From contig PHAA01000016.1 in assembly GCA_002840245.1 (NCBI GenBank), positions 1-64,000 on the forward strand: a stretch of 64,000 bases of DNA, in the 5' to 3' direction. Positions 18,089 to 25,752 of this stretch are shown in pieces. The translations under genes and the position numbers were made by a program. The DNA is from Firmicutes bacterium HGW-Firmicutes-15. Lineage in GTDB: Bacteria; Bacillota; Syntrophomonadia; Syntrophomonadales; Syntrophomonadaceae. Under the pieces are notes generated by a model. That model did no database searches, had not been told where the DNA came from, and was given only the letters and a program-made list of their open reading frames with translations. Each line of letters begins with the position of its first letter. Position 1 is the stretch's first letter.

Positions 18089-18451
18089 TTGGCGGCAAGA
18101 AAAATAAATACTGATGAACCAGCCTTTAAGAATTCTGATAAAGATGTTAGGTTCGAACCAGTTGTTGTTTATGGGAACCAAATTGACGAATTGGATACGA
18201 ATGGCAAATTGATAACCATCATTCCTGCTCAACCTGGAATTTATGCAATATTTGGAGTATTTGATGCAATTCCAGATGAAGAGGTTTTATTAGGATACGA
18301 CATTCCCGGTATGTCCTCGCCGGACTGGAATGAGGTATTGAATGAGACAACCTACGAGTTAGGATATTTCGAACTACCTAATGGAGAAATGGGCCGTTCA
18401 ATTATGTTTGGATATCCCAATATAGAGGTTATGAAAGACAAAATGTTATGA
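18089..18451 (+). CDS. Hypothetical protein in tRNA-Val island
   Basis: A 120-residue acidic, soluble protein started by TTG with GGGGGTG upstream. It contains an A-Q-P-G-I-Y-A-I-F-G-V-F-D stretch and no membrane segment or domain I recognise. It is the only plus-strand gene of the island and has a terminator about 65 bases after its stop. It reads as a cargo gene of the element; no function can be assigned. Confidence 0.5.
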   Translation: MAARKINTDEPAFKNSDKDVRFEPVVVYGNQIDELDTNGKLITIIPAQPGIYAIFGVFDAIPDEEVLLGYDIPGMSSPDWNEVLNETTYELGYFELPNGEMGRSIMFGYPNIEVMKDKML

Positions 18452-18517
18452 TGATATGCATAGTTTAAGAATACGATTAGAGTCATGTTCACCACCATTA
18501 TTCAATTTATTGCGCAC

Positions 18518-18540
18518 AGCCGGGGCATATCACCCCGGCT
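18518..18540 (+). terminator. Terminator after the 18.1-kb ORF
   Basis: An AGCCGGGG / CCCCGGCT hairpin with a 7-base loop followed by TTTTT on the plus strand is a clear rho-independent terminator. Confidence 0.85.
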
Positions 18541-18542
18541 TT

Positions 18543-18722
18543 TTACTCCCTTAGAGCCTCCAACTGGTCAATGTTCCACAGCTGCCTGATCTGCAATTCT
18601 TTCTTCTACCGCGTCAGCCTAAGCTCCTCGCGCGGATCAGCGGCCGCTTCGATTTCACGTTTTACTTGGTCTATTTCTGCCAGGGTTGCGGTTATCGATT
18701 GCTGGAGTTGTTCGCAGTTCAT
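18543..18722 (-). pseudogene. Small coiled-coil ORF interrupted by an in-frame TAG
   Basis: From an ATG at 18722 the minus strand reads 38 residues of charged, heptad-like sequence (M-N-C-E-Q-L-Q-Q-S-I, then L-A-E-I-D-Q-V-K-R-E-I-E), meets one TAG at codon 39, and continues with the same character for 20 more codons to a TAA at 18543. The single amber codon in an otherwise smooth frame suggests a recent nonsense mutation in a small phage-like coiled-coil protein. A GGGTGATA stretch precedes the start. Confidence 0.4.
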
Positions 18723-18760
18723 AATTATATCACCCAAAAATTATAGCAGAAAATATTAAA

Positions 18761-18774
18761 GAGGCCGAAGCCCC
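18761..18774 (-). terminator. Terminator after hicA-like gene
   Basis: A GGGGC-TTCG-GCCTC hairpin followed by TTTAAT on the minus strand lies 13 bases past the hicA-like stop. The UUCG tetraloop gives it extra stability. Confidence 0.6.
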
Positions 18775-18787
18775 TATTTGCAATAGT

Positions 18788-19015
18788 TTAGGCAGATTTA
18801 CATTCCTCATCTGTAACTTCAGCTTGACGTTTTAACTTTGAAAGCAATGGATCATATACATCCTTTTTTTTATGCGGATTAGGGAGTTGTAATTTCACTG
18901 TACCCCTAATCATAAAAGATGGATGGGGTCCTTGTCCAATAACGGGGCCTTTAAACCCTAATGATTTCAGGCATCGAATAATATCTGCCCTACTCATCGG
19001 TTTCAATAAATTCAC
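18788..19015 (-). CDS. HicA-like mRNA interferase toxin
   Basis: A 75-residue protein resembling HicA/YcfA toxins: S-R-A-D-I-I-R-C-L-K-S-L-G-F at the start (helix 1), then G-Q-G-P-H-P-S-F containing the expected catalytic histidine, a basic strand and a C-terminal helix ending near T-D-E-E-C. HicA toxins adopt a double-stranded RNA-binding fold and cut mRNA during translation. The gene overlaps the end of the hicB-like gene by 26 bases, so the antitoxin comes first. The start is uncertain: GTG at 19015, or TTG/ATG a few codons in. It lies in the tRNA-Val island, where stabilising toxin-antitoxin pairs are common. Confidence 0.65.
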   Translation of the reverse strand: MNLLKPMSRADIIRCLKSLGFKGPVIGQGPHPSFMIRGTVKLQLPNPHKKKDVYDPLLSKLKRQAEVTDEECKSA

Positions 19016-19682
19016 TTCCTATCGTGTTTAAATCTATTCCATTTAAGACAGGAAGTGGATCATTATCTTTAATCTTAAGAAATAACCATAACTCAAGGGC
19101 CTGGCGAAGCTCTATTATACATTCTTGTAGCGTATCTTCATTTGCCCATACTCCAGGGCATGAAGGTATTTCACAATATATACTACCATCATCTAATTTT
19201 TCTTCTGTGACTTGCTTCATGGCAGCTAGCATAAAAGAAGTTAGAAGTCCATTTTGGGACATCAGTAACTCTCCACCATGCTGAATTACCCAATCAGATT
19301 CTGGTAGCAAAATGGGTTCGCTTTTTATATTTTTTGCCTCTTCAGCTTTATCCAAATTCTTTTTATCCATTTGGGCCTCCGCCGAAACTTCTATTATTCC
19401 ATTGTTATTATTGGTTACGGAGTTATATTCTAAACTGAACCTATCAAAATTCCCCAAATATGAGTCTCTTATGATCTTTTTCAGTTCAATGCCCTTAAAT
19501 GTATATATTGATCCAGAATCTATTTGGGAAATACATGTTATTACATTTGTTTGTAGCAAAGGCTTTGTAAATGATTCACCCGAAGGCATTGTAAATGATG
19601 CAGTTTCAGCCCATCCGCTTTCATACCCTATATAAAACTGCCCAAAATGATATTCATCTCGTGGTACACAAACGGCATTCAT
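18990..19682 (-). CDS. HicB-like antitoxin with unusual N-terminal extension
   Basis: A protein of 230 residues. Residues 155-222 match the HicB fold: E-I-P-S-C-P-G-V-W-A strand, the L-Q-E-C-I-I-E-L-R-Q-A-L-E-L-W-L helix and D-P-L-P-V-L-N-G. HicB neutralises HicA. Ordinary HicB proteins are about 70-150 residues with the partial RNase H fold first; here about 100 residues of a separate, unrecognised beta-rich domain plus a charged linker (100-130) come before it. There is no C-terminal DNA-binding domain. Its ATG overlaps the stop of the upstream gene (TGATG) and its 3' end overlaps hicA. Confidence 0.6.
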   Translation of the reverse strand: MNAVCVPRDEYHFGQFYIGYESGWAETASFTMPSGESFTKPLLQTNVITCISQIDSGSIYTFKGIELKKIIRDSYLGNFDRFSLEYNSVTNNNNGIIEVSAEAQMDKKNLDKAEEAKNIKSEPILLPESDWVIQHGGELLMSQNGLLTSFMLAAMKQVTEEKLDDGSIYCEIPSCPGVWANEDTLQECIIELRQALELWLFLKIKDNDPLPVLNGIDLNTIGSEFIETDE

Positions 19683-20251
19683 CAATTAATTTCCTCCACA
19701 AATTGAATGTTTTCAATTTTCTGTTCCAGTTTCTTAACAGCATCACGCATTTTTTCCAAGCCAGTAATTAAATCTTCAATGTGATCAATATTCATTTCCG
19801 TATTAATCTTTTTATCTCGGCCTCCATCTGAATACTCAAGTATTAGATTAACTGAAACAAGGTTAAATTGACTATTAACTCCAGGCTTAATAATAGGATT
19901 CATGGAAATTGATTTTAGAGGGTTAATAACAGGACCAGTAAAAAACCTATATTTCCTTATTAATTTATCGGTTACTATTGCATTTTTAACTATTGAAATT
20001 CTATGTAAATAGTCTGAATCCCCTTGGTAATCCATAGTTGGTAAATGAGAAGTTTTTAGAAGCATAACAGTGATCTGGACAATTTCATTAATAATTAAAC
20101 CTAATTCATTTGGATCTATATTTGTCGGATTTGGAAATTCGCTGTTAATTTGTAGGCTTACCGAATCATTTTGAAAAGTAAACTTAGCTACTTGTTGCTT
20201 TAATAAATCTAGTAATGTCCCTATAGTATTTTCGAATATTGTGTTATTCAT
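19682..20251 (-). CDS. Unknown protein translationally coupled to hicBA-like pair
   Basis: A 189-residue protein with helical N-terminus and a C-terminal block of two strands (F-N-L-V-S-V-N-L-I-L-E-Y-S and K-K-I-N-T-E-M-N) followed by a long helix. This strand-strand-helix end loosely recalls COMM-type or chaperone-like domains, but I do not recognise the family. The ATG at 20251 follows AGGATG and is preferred over a start 11 codons upstream. Its stop overlaps the hicB-like start, so the three genes form one translationally coupled unit, suggesting a tripartite toxin-antitoxin module or cargo that is co-expressed with it. Confidence 0.55.
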   Translation of the reverse strand: MNNTIFENTIGTLLDLLKQQVAKFTFQNDSVSLQINSEFPNPTNIDPNELGLIINEIVQITVMLLKTSHLPTMDYQGDSDYLHRISIVKNAIVTDKLIRKYRFFTGPVINPLKSISMNPIIKPGVNSQFNLVSVNLILEYSDGGRDKKINTEMNIDHIEDLITGLEKMRDAVKKLEQKIENIQFVEEIN

Positions 20252-20396
20252 ATATATCATCCTGTCTAATTTCTTCTCTTGCATTTCATTCTACAGAAGT
20301 ATAAATTTTCCTGCAACAAGTTTCACTTATTTATCAACTTTATATACCTTACTCCTACAAAATATGTCATAGTTTTACACTGGTTGAACAAAAAAA

Positions 20397-20412
20397 TGGG
20401 GCCGAAGCCCCC
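20397..20412 (-). terminator. Terminator after the 20.4-kb small membrane protein
   Basis: A GGGGC-TTCG-GCCCC hairpin followed by ATTTTTTT on the minus strand, just after the stop codon of the small membrane protein. Confidence 0.8.
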
Positions 20413-20427
20413 TGGTTTACACAAACC

Positions 20428-20694
20428 CTAAAAATGATAGTAAACAGCCCCATCAAGGCCAGTTGCCGTTGTAGACATAGTTGTCCCCTTTCCAAGAGCA
20501 GAATCGGCTACGTTGGCTATAGACACACCGATTACCCCTGCAATAAGTGACCCAAGGATATTAACCAGATTTGAGCTTATATCTCCCCGGTGCCAATACA
20601 TAAACAAACAAAAAGACAGCATTACAAGCATGCTAACCATGGGGGTTGAGACTCTCTTTTCCTCCAGGGAGACTAGTTTTTCAAGTACATCCAA
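20428..20694 (-). CDS. Small two-helix membrane protein, phage-like
   Basis: An 88-residue protein with two hydrophobic segments (about 18-33 and 43-60) separated by a short polar turn, a charged N-terminus and a polar C-terminus. The TTG start is 7 bases after GAGGTG. Size and topology are like holins and other small prophage membrane proteins, but no specific family is recognised. It follows directly on a broken gene that also begins with a membrane segment, so the two probably came from one phage-derived cassette. Confidence 0.5.
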   Translation of the reverse strand: MDVLEKLVSLEEKRVSTPMVSMLVMLSFCLFMYWHRGDISSNLVNILGSLIAGVIGVSIANVADSALGKGTTMSTTATGLDGAVYYHF

Positions 20695-20705
20695 TTCGCA
20701 TCACC

Positions 20706-21021
20706 TCACTTCCCGGGCTTTACCATATCCCAGATGGCATTCATCTGGGTGGCCATGCCAGGTATATGCTGGGTTTTGTAACGACCTGCTCCATTGAGCT
20801 CTCGTTCTTGGTAAGGGTTATTTGTAGGAATGAGATAAGATTATTTGTCGCCGCGGTGTTGTTTTCAATAACCTTTTTAATCTCATCATTTTGATCGGAT
20901 GGATATCAATTTTTGCTTGGCCTTTACTTCGTAATAAATCAATGCCCTTGCCCCTGAGGTAACCAGGCACTAGTAAGACTATAGCCGCAACACTTAATTG
21001 ACTCCAATCAATGTTTGGCAA
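20706..21021 (-). pseudogene. Frameshifted small membrane/coiled-coil gene
   Basis: From an ATG at 21021 the first 42 residues include a hydrophobic segment (S-V-A-A-I-V-L-L-V-P-G-Y-L). Beyond about 20890 the sensible protein continues in another frame (D-E-I-K-K-V-I-E-N-N-T-A-A-T-N-N) and then changes frame again before ending at a TGA at 20706 next to the small membrane gene. Two frameshifts in about 100 codons mark a decayed gene of roughly 105 residues, likely a phage-type membrane-anchored coiled coil. Confidence 0.45.
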
Positions 21022-21049
21022 CTCCCATCTCCCTTCTCCAATAGAAATA

Positions 21050-21069
21050 GCCGCCCATCTCTGAGCGGC
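21050..21069 (-). terminator. Terminator after Ntn-hydrolase gene
   Basis: GCCGC / GCGGC arms with a 10-base loop and a short T-rich tail, about 30 bases past the stop. The stem is only five GC pairs, so it is a modest candidate. Confidence 0.45.
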
Positions 21070-21101
21070 TTCAAATTAGATATTTTGATACAATTTAAAA
21101 C

Positions 21102-21767
21102 CTATATATTGAATATTTTGTGTTTCACAAACCGTGCATAATCTTTTGTGATTATCAGACTATCAATAGGCCCTCCACAGGTTGCGACTCTATCTTCAAA
21201 TCTTTGATATTTTATAACTACATCCACAAGAAACTCGGAAAAATCAAGTGCATCTTTTAGCGGCATCAGTGGAAAATTAAATTGAGTAGGTATATTACCA
21301 TTAAGTAGTTTTTCTAATGCCTCATACTCGCCATTAAAATTTACTCTATACAAAATATCCCCTTCCGGAGAAGCGTTATTTCTCTCGCATCCTCCTGGCC
21401 AAATTGAATATACATAAGGTTCTTCGTCTCGATACCCGGCAACGAAAAAACTAAGTTCATGTCCTTTGTAAGTTTCAATTAATCTGCGATGGAGTTTTTC
21501 TGCCACATCGCTTACGGTATCATCCTCATCAATGTCTTCAATTTCAAAAATCCTTATTACATCCGAAATGGTTCTCCCATCAATGATAGCAGCTCCGCAA
21601 AATGATATCCCGACTTTGGTTTTTGTTAATAAAAATAGCTTCTGCGAATTATCGGAAATTGCAAATCGATCAACCATTCCATTTGGATAGTTCTTCTGCC
21701 CTGTTAATCTGCTGTCTGCTGCCATAGCTATTCCTTCTGGGACACAACATACTGTAATGATAGACAT
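21102..21767 (-). CDS. Proteasome-like Ntn-hydrolase family protein
   Basis: A 221-residue soluble protein with the start pattern T-V-C-C-V-P-E-G-I-A-M-A-A-D-S-R-L-T-G, which mirrors the catalytic strand of 20S proteasome beta subunits and related Ntn-hydrolases (T-x-x-[..]-G-x-x-x-A-A-D-S-R). T5 is the candidate nucleophile if residues 1-4 are removed. A late C-G-G-P-I-D motif also fits this fold. It is neither HslV nor Anbu by its sequence, and no ATPase partner is adjacent. GGGAGG precedes the ATG by 8 bases. It is the gene nearest the intact tRNA in the island, so it is probably cargo. Substrate unknown. Confidence 0.6.
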   Translation of the reverse strand: MSIITVCCVPEGIAMAADSRLTGQKNYPNGMVDRFAISDNSQKLFLLTKTKVGISFCGAAIIDGRTISDVIRIFEIEDIDEDDTVSDVAEKLHRRLIETYKGHELSFFVAGYRDEEPYVYSIWPGGCERNNASPEGDILYRVNFNGEYEALEKLLNGNIPTQFNFPLMPLKDALDFSEFLVDVVIKYQRFEDRVATCGGPIDSLIITKDYARFVKHKIFNI

Positions 21768-21883
21768 TTCTTATTCCTCCCTTAAATGGAATAATACCAC
21801 TAAGAGAGGGATAATTCTCAATTAATTTTGAAAAAAGGAAGTATTATATTCCTTTTCCAGATCTAAATTTAGAGTTGCCCACC

Positions 21884-21970
21884 AAAATACCGGGGCCTTT
21901 AAGCCCCGGTATAACTGATTTCTTATGGTGGGTCGTATTGGATTTGAACCAACGACTTCTTCCGTGTCAG
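21884..21970 (-). repeat. Island boundary repeat (3' half of tRNA-Val plus terminator)
   Basis: Second copy of the segment at 17796-17881, 87 bases long and about 85-90 percent alike by eye. It includes the terminator hairpin at 21889-21910 (ACCGGGG / CCCCGGT) that follows the intact tRNA. The similarity stops inside the anticodon loop, a known crossover site of tyrosine integrases. Confidence 0.7.
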
Positions 21971-22000
21971 GGAAGCACTCTCCCGCTGAGTTAACGACCC
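21926..22000 (-). tRNA. tRNA-Val (GAC)
   Basis: A complete cloverleaf on the minus strand. The acceptor stem GGGTCGT pairs with ACGACCC, followed by A and an encoded CCA. The anticodon stem CTTCC/GGAAG encloses the loop C-T-G-A-C-A-C, giving anticodon GAC. The T-loop is GGTTCAAATCC. It is followed by a GC-rich terminator. It is also the apparent attachment site of the adjacent island. Confidence 0.93.
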
Positions 22001-22108
22001 ATAATTAATTCTATGTTTTTACTACGTTGAGATCTTAATTAACCACTTCTGAATACTACCTGCCTGTAACATTATATAGCGATTGAAGGAATTAGTAAAT
22101 GGTCAAAA

Positions 22109-23800
22109 CTATTTAAGTATAATTTCTTTGTTATGCAATACTTCTAAAAATTTTGGCACCAACTCAGGATCAAATTGATGCCCGGCACACTTCTCTAGTT
22201 CCGCTATAACTTCATAAGTAAATAAAGCTTGCCTATAAGGCCTGTGATTTGTCATAGCATCGTAAGCATCAGCAATAGCTAATATGCGGCATTCCATCGG
22301 AATTTCTTCCCCTTTAAGTCCTAGGGGATACCCTTGTCCATTCCACCATTCGTGATGCTTAAGAATCCAATCAGCCACTGGCACGAGGTCAGGTGCAGCC
22401 ATAGCAATCCGATAACCAATTTCACTGTGACGTTGGATTTCAATAATTTCCTCGGGAACAAGAAAAGTCGGCTTAAAAAGAATGCTATCTGGAATTCCAA
22501 CTTTTCCAATATCATGAAACTGGGCCAGCAGTTGTAAATCACCAATCTTATTCTCCGGCAAACCAATGGCTATAGCTACCTCTCTTACCAAATGCCGCAA
22601 ACGGTCTGCATGCCCCTGGGTGATAAAATCTCGTTCTGCTAATGCTTCCATTAGCGTATGTACTATGGCACTACGTGAACTTTGCCTGTGTTGTAATTTC
22701 TGACGATACATTTTGTCATCTGCTTCCTTTAACAGCCCATTCATTTTATTGGAACCATTTGGATCAACAGCAAATCCGATTGATAAACTTAAAGGAAGTT
22801 CTGGATTAGCTATATTATAGTTGTCAATAACAGTCCTAATTCTTCTACTGAATGATTCAAGTATTGATTCATTAACATTAGGAAGCAGAATAACAAATTC
22901 ATCGCCCCCAATTCTAGCTATCACATCACAACTACGAAATGATTCTCGAAGAATGTCCGCAGTCGCACTCAAAAGTCTATCTCCATAATTATGCCCCAGA
23001 GTATCATTAATAAGCTTTAGTCCATCTATATCACACATAATAATTCCAACGGAATTAAGCCGTCCGTTAATTAAACGATTCATTTCTTCTTCAAAATAGG
23101 TACGATTATACAGATTTGTAAGTGAATCATGCATACTATAGTATTTTAGGTGATCTTCCGTCTGCTTGCGTTCAATAGCTCCTGCCAGGACATTGGCAAT
23201 AGATTCCATAAAATGAATATCATCACTGGTAAACACATGTTTTTCATTAGAATATATTTCCAGGAACCCAAGTGCTTGGTCAGCGCCGCTAATTAATGCT
23301 GACATTCCGCTTATTATTCCACGATTATTAAGTATCTCTGGTATTTTGAAATCCGTTTCGTTTTGTAAAGATTCAAAAACTACTGACTTATTATAAAAGC
23401 GAGTTAGTTTTGTGTATTGATTGGAGCTGTTTATAGATAATAGGGTATCCATTTCAGTTCCTTCCTGACATACCCCGGCTTTAATTTCTAAAATGTCCTT
23501 GTCATCAGAACATGCCAGTATTATGCAGTATTCAACTTCAAGCGTATGCAAAACGGATATAACTGTCTCATTCATTAATTCATTTAGATTGCTATTTGCT
23601 AATGCTTTTTGACCAACTATTGCCACAACCGCCTGCTGATGAGCACGGGCTTGAAGTTGTGCGGTACGTTCATCCACACGCTGTTCCAATTCCAGGGTAA
23701 GAGCTAACAATCCACTATGGGTCTGAGCAAGTTCATCGCGTAGATTTTCTATAGTTGCATCAGATTCCTTTAATTTCCTTATCAGATCATCATTATTCAA
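22109..23800 (-). CDS. GAF-GGDEF-HD-GYP protein (c-di-GMP turnover), stressosome-linked
   Basis: A 563-residue soluble protein. A coiled coil (about 5-60) leads into a GAF-like sensor domain (about 65-210), a GGDEF domain with intact G-G-D-E-F and R-S-C-D I-site, and an HD-GYP domain (H-D-I-G-K, H-H-E-W-W-N-G, G-Y-P). Both cyclase and phosphodiesterase activities are possible. It lies about 110 bases after the stressosome genes on the same strand. A stressosome operon with a diguanylate cyclase as output is known from Moorella, so this protein is a good candidate target of the upstream switch. The TTG start follows AGGAAA. Confidence 0.88.
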   Translation of the reverse strand: MNNDDLIRKLKESDATIENLRDELAQTHSGLLALTLELEQRVDERTAQLQARAHQQAVVAIVGQKALANSNLNELMNETVISVLHTLEVEYCIILACSDDKDILEIKAGVCQEGTEMDTLLSINSSNQYTKLTRFYNKSVVFESLQNETDFKIPEILNNRGIISGMSALISGADQALGFLEIYSNEKHVFTSDDIHFMESIANVLAGAIERKQTEDHLKYYSMHDSLTNLYNRTYFEEEMNRLINGRLNSVGIIMCDIDGLKLINDTLGHNYGDRLLSATADILRESFRSCDVIARIGGDEFVILLPNVNESILESFSRRIRTVIDNYNIANPELPLSLSIGFAVDPNGSNKMNGLLKEADDKMYRQKLQHRQSSRSAIVHTLMEALAERDFITQGHADRLRHLVREVAIAIGLPENKIGDLQLLAQFHDIGKVGIPDSILFKPTFLVPEEIIEIQRHSEIGYRIAMAAPDLVPVADWILKHHEWWNGQGYPLGLKGEEIPMECRILAIADAYDAMTNHRPYRQALFTYEVIAELEKCAGHQFDPELVPKFLEVLHNKEIILK

Positions 23801-23910
23801 TTTCCTGCTTTCCCCCCAAACTAATAACGCACTCTATAATATATCATCAGACTATTATACCCGGCATCTCTCTTCAAAAAGACTTTTTCCTGTGTGTTGT
23901 AGAGAATAAA

Positions 23911-24939
23911 CTATCTACTGACATCTTCTGAACTTTTAACCACAACAACGGTAGCATCATCATCTTCCCTGTCAAGGTTGTTTAACAAACTTTGTGCAAT
24001 AAACATTGCCGACTTATCTTTTAAATCAGGGAAATCATCCCATTTCCAGTGACTTTTCATACCATCTGAATGCATCACCATAATATTTTTAGGATTCCAT
24101 GAATTTTGTATAACCAGAGGGTTCGGTGCATTAAATCCAATCACCCCACGGCGTACAATAATGTTCAATTTTTCTTGATTTTCAAACACTCTGGTTTCAA
24201 TATTGCCGATGCTGGCAAAACTAAGCTTTTCTAAGCCCCATTCGAACTTCGCCAAAGCCATTACTACTCCCCTAGTGCCTCGGCAAGCTCTTCCTACTCC
24301 ATTAAAAATTGCTGAAACGGGCTGATCAAAATGGTTTTCTATATACTGCCGTGCAGTATGAGCCGCCTTATGTGCTAATGGTCCATGTCCAAGACCATCA
24401 ATAACTGCCACCAGCAGATTTTCACCCCATTGTTTAATAACATAATCATCGCCATTCACTACCATCAAGGGATGAGCACGGGTTGCAACACCAACCTCCA
24501 GGGGACATTGCTCAGCACTCTGAACGTTATTTTTCAGCCATTTCTTGCAGACTATCTGGGTTCCTTTTCTCAATCCCTGTACTGATATGATATTAAATTC
24601 ATCCATAATTCGATTCACCGTACCGAGGCCAAATCCTAAACTCCCTGCAGTCGAAAAACCATCAGTAATGGCTTGTTCAATGTCCGCTATTCCAGGTCCA
24701 TTATCATTAGACTCTATTTTCAACCCTATTCTTTCTCCATCAGATATTGAAGTAAAAATAAGCGTTCCAATTTTCGCATGTTTATGTAAATTGGAAGCCA
24801 ACTCACTGACAACCAAAACAATCTCTTCACTTACCTCTGGATTAAATCCAATTGCACATGCAATCTCTCTGGCCATTCGTCTTGCCGCACTTATGTCACT
24901 GGCATGAGAAACCTCGAAAATATTTCGTTCAGGCTTCAA
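23911..24939 (-). CDS. RsbT-like kinase domain fused to RsbX/SpoIIE-type PP2C phosphatase
   Basis: A 342-residue two-domain protein. Residues 1-135 are a GHKL ATPase of the RsbW/RsbT class, with an N-box (E-L-A-S-N-L-H-K-H-A) and N-D-N-G-P-G-I. Residues 145-335 are a PP2C-type phosphatase like RsbX, with V-I-D-G-L-G-H-G as metal-binding motif and D-D-D-A-T near the end. In the stressosome, RsbT phosphorylates RsbR/RsbS and RsbX removes the phosphates, so this fusion may reset the switch. It starts one base after the RsbT gene with a TTG and GAGGAG. Confidence 0.82.
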   Translation of the reverse strand: MKPERNIFEVSHASDISAARRMAREIACAIGFNPEVSEEIVLVVSELASNLHKHAKIGTLIFTSISDGERIGLKIESNDNGPGIADIEQAITDGFSTAGSLGFGLGTVNRIMDEFNIISVQGLRKGTQIVCKKWLKNNVQSAEQCPLEVGVATRAHPLMVVNGDDYVIKQWGENLLVAVIDGLGHGPLAHKAAHTARQYIENHFDQPVSAIFNGVGRACRGTRGVVMALAKFEWGLEKLSFASIGNIETRVFENQEKLNIIVRRGVIGFNAPNPLVIQNSWNPKNIMVMHSDGMKSHWKWDDFPDLKDKSAMFIAQSLLNNLDREDDDATVVVVKSSEDVSR

Positions 24940-24940
24940 C

Positions 24941-25357
24941 TTAACATCTCCTCAAATATTTACGTATGGTAATCACCGTACCTTCTCCTTTTTGGGATTT
25001 GATTTCCATATCATCCATTAAGCGCTTAGTCCCCGGTAATCCCAAACCTAATCCTCCTCCTGTTGTAAATCCCGCCTGCATAGCCTCTTCGATATCAGCA
25101 ATGCCCGGCCCATGATCCTCAAAGATTAACTCAATACCTGTATTACCATTTACTTCGCATGTCCTCCAAATCATAGTCCCCGAACTAGCGTACAGGAAAA
25201 TGTTTCTGGTAAGTTCAGAGGCTGCCGTTACAATACGAGTTACGTCTGTTACCCCAAACCCCATCTCAGTGGCGACATTCCGAATCACTTTTCGAACTGA
25301 AATCATTTCGTTCTCTGAATCTATGCTTACCTCGCAAGCATCTCTCCCGGTCATCAT
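24941..25357 (-). CDS. rsbT: RsbT-like serine/threonine switch kinase
   Basis: A 138-residue single-domain GHKL kinase: E-L-T-R-N-I-F-L-Y-A N-box, E-D-H-G-P-G-I G1 box and G-G-L-G-L-G-L-P-G-T-K G2 box. RsbT is captured by the RsbR/RsbS stressosome core, and on stress phosphorylates it and is released to activate a downstream partner. Its ATG overlaps the rsbS stop by 4 bases, so the two are translationally coupled. No sigma-B or rsbU is nearby, so the output here is probably the c-di-GMP enzyme downstream. Confidence 0.87.
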   Translation of the reverse strand: MMTGRDACEVSIDSENEMISVRKVIRNVATEMGFGVTDVTRIVTAASELTRNIFLYASSGTMIWRTCEVNGNTGIELIFEDHGPGIADIEEAMQAGFTTGGGLGLGLPGTKRLMDDMEIKSQKGEGTVITIRKYLRRC

Positions 25358-25752
25358 TTTTGACCTCCTGGCCTAAAATCAGCTACCATATCCAAAGCAA
25401 GTTCAACATTCAGAGCAGTTCTAACATTACCTAGATTTAATCCCAACTGTATAGCTGTAATAGCCACACTAGGCCGCATACCTGCAATGACAGTATCCCC
25501 ACCCATAACGGCAACCATTTGAATAGTTTCGGTGATGGTTCGAGCAAAAAATGAATCCAGGGTCTCAACCATTGAAATATCGAGAATAACTCCTTTCGCA
25601 ACGCACTTTTCCATGGACTCCAGCACATGCTCTTGTAGTTCTGTTATGGTGTTATCATCAGGATCAGCCGGAACTGTAACCAAAAGAGTATTATATATCT
25701 TTATAACTGAAGTGTTTTTAGCTATCAACCGCTCAATCCCCCTATAACTCAT
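25354..25752 (-). CDS. rsbS: RsbS-like stressosome STAS protein
   Basis: A 132-residue single STAS domain. The T-L-D-S-F-F-A-R segment carries the serine that RsbT phosphorylates in RsbS, and G-M-R-P-S-V-A-I-T matches the following conserved loop. It co-assembles with RsbR proteins into the stressosome and holds RsbT. It overlaps the upstream rsbR-like gene by 11 bases and the downstream rsbT gene by 4. Confidence 0.87.
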   Translation of the reverse strand: MSYRGIERLIAKNTSVIKIYNTLLVTVPADPDDNTITELQEHVLESMEKCVAKGVILDISMVETLDSFFARTITETIQMVAVMGGDTVIAGMRPSVAITAIQLGLNLGNVRTALNVELALDMVADFRPGGQK

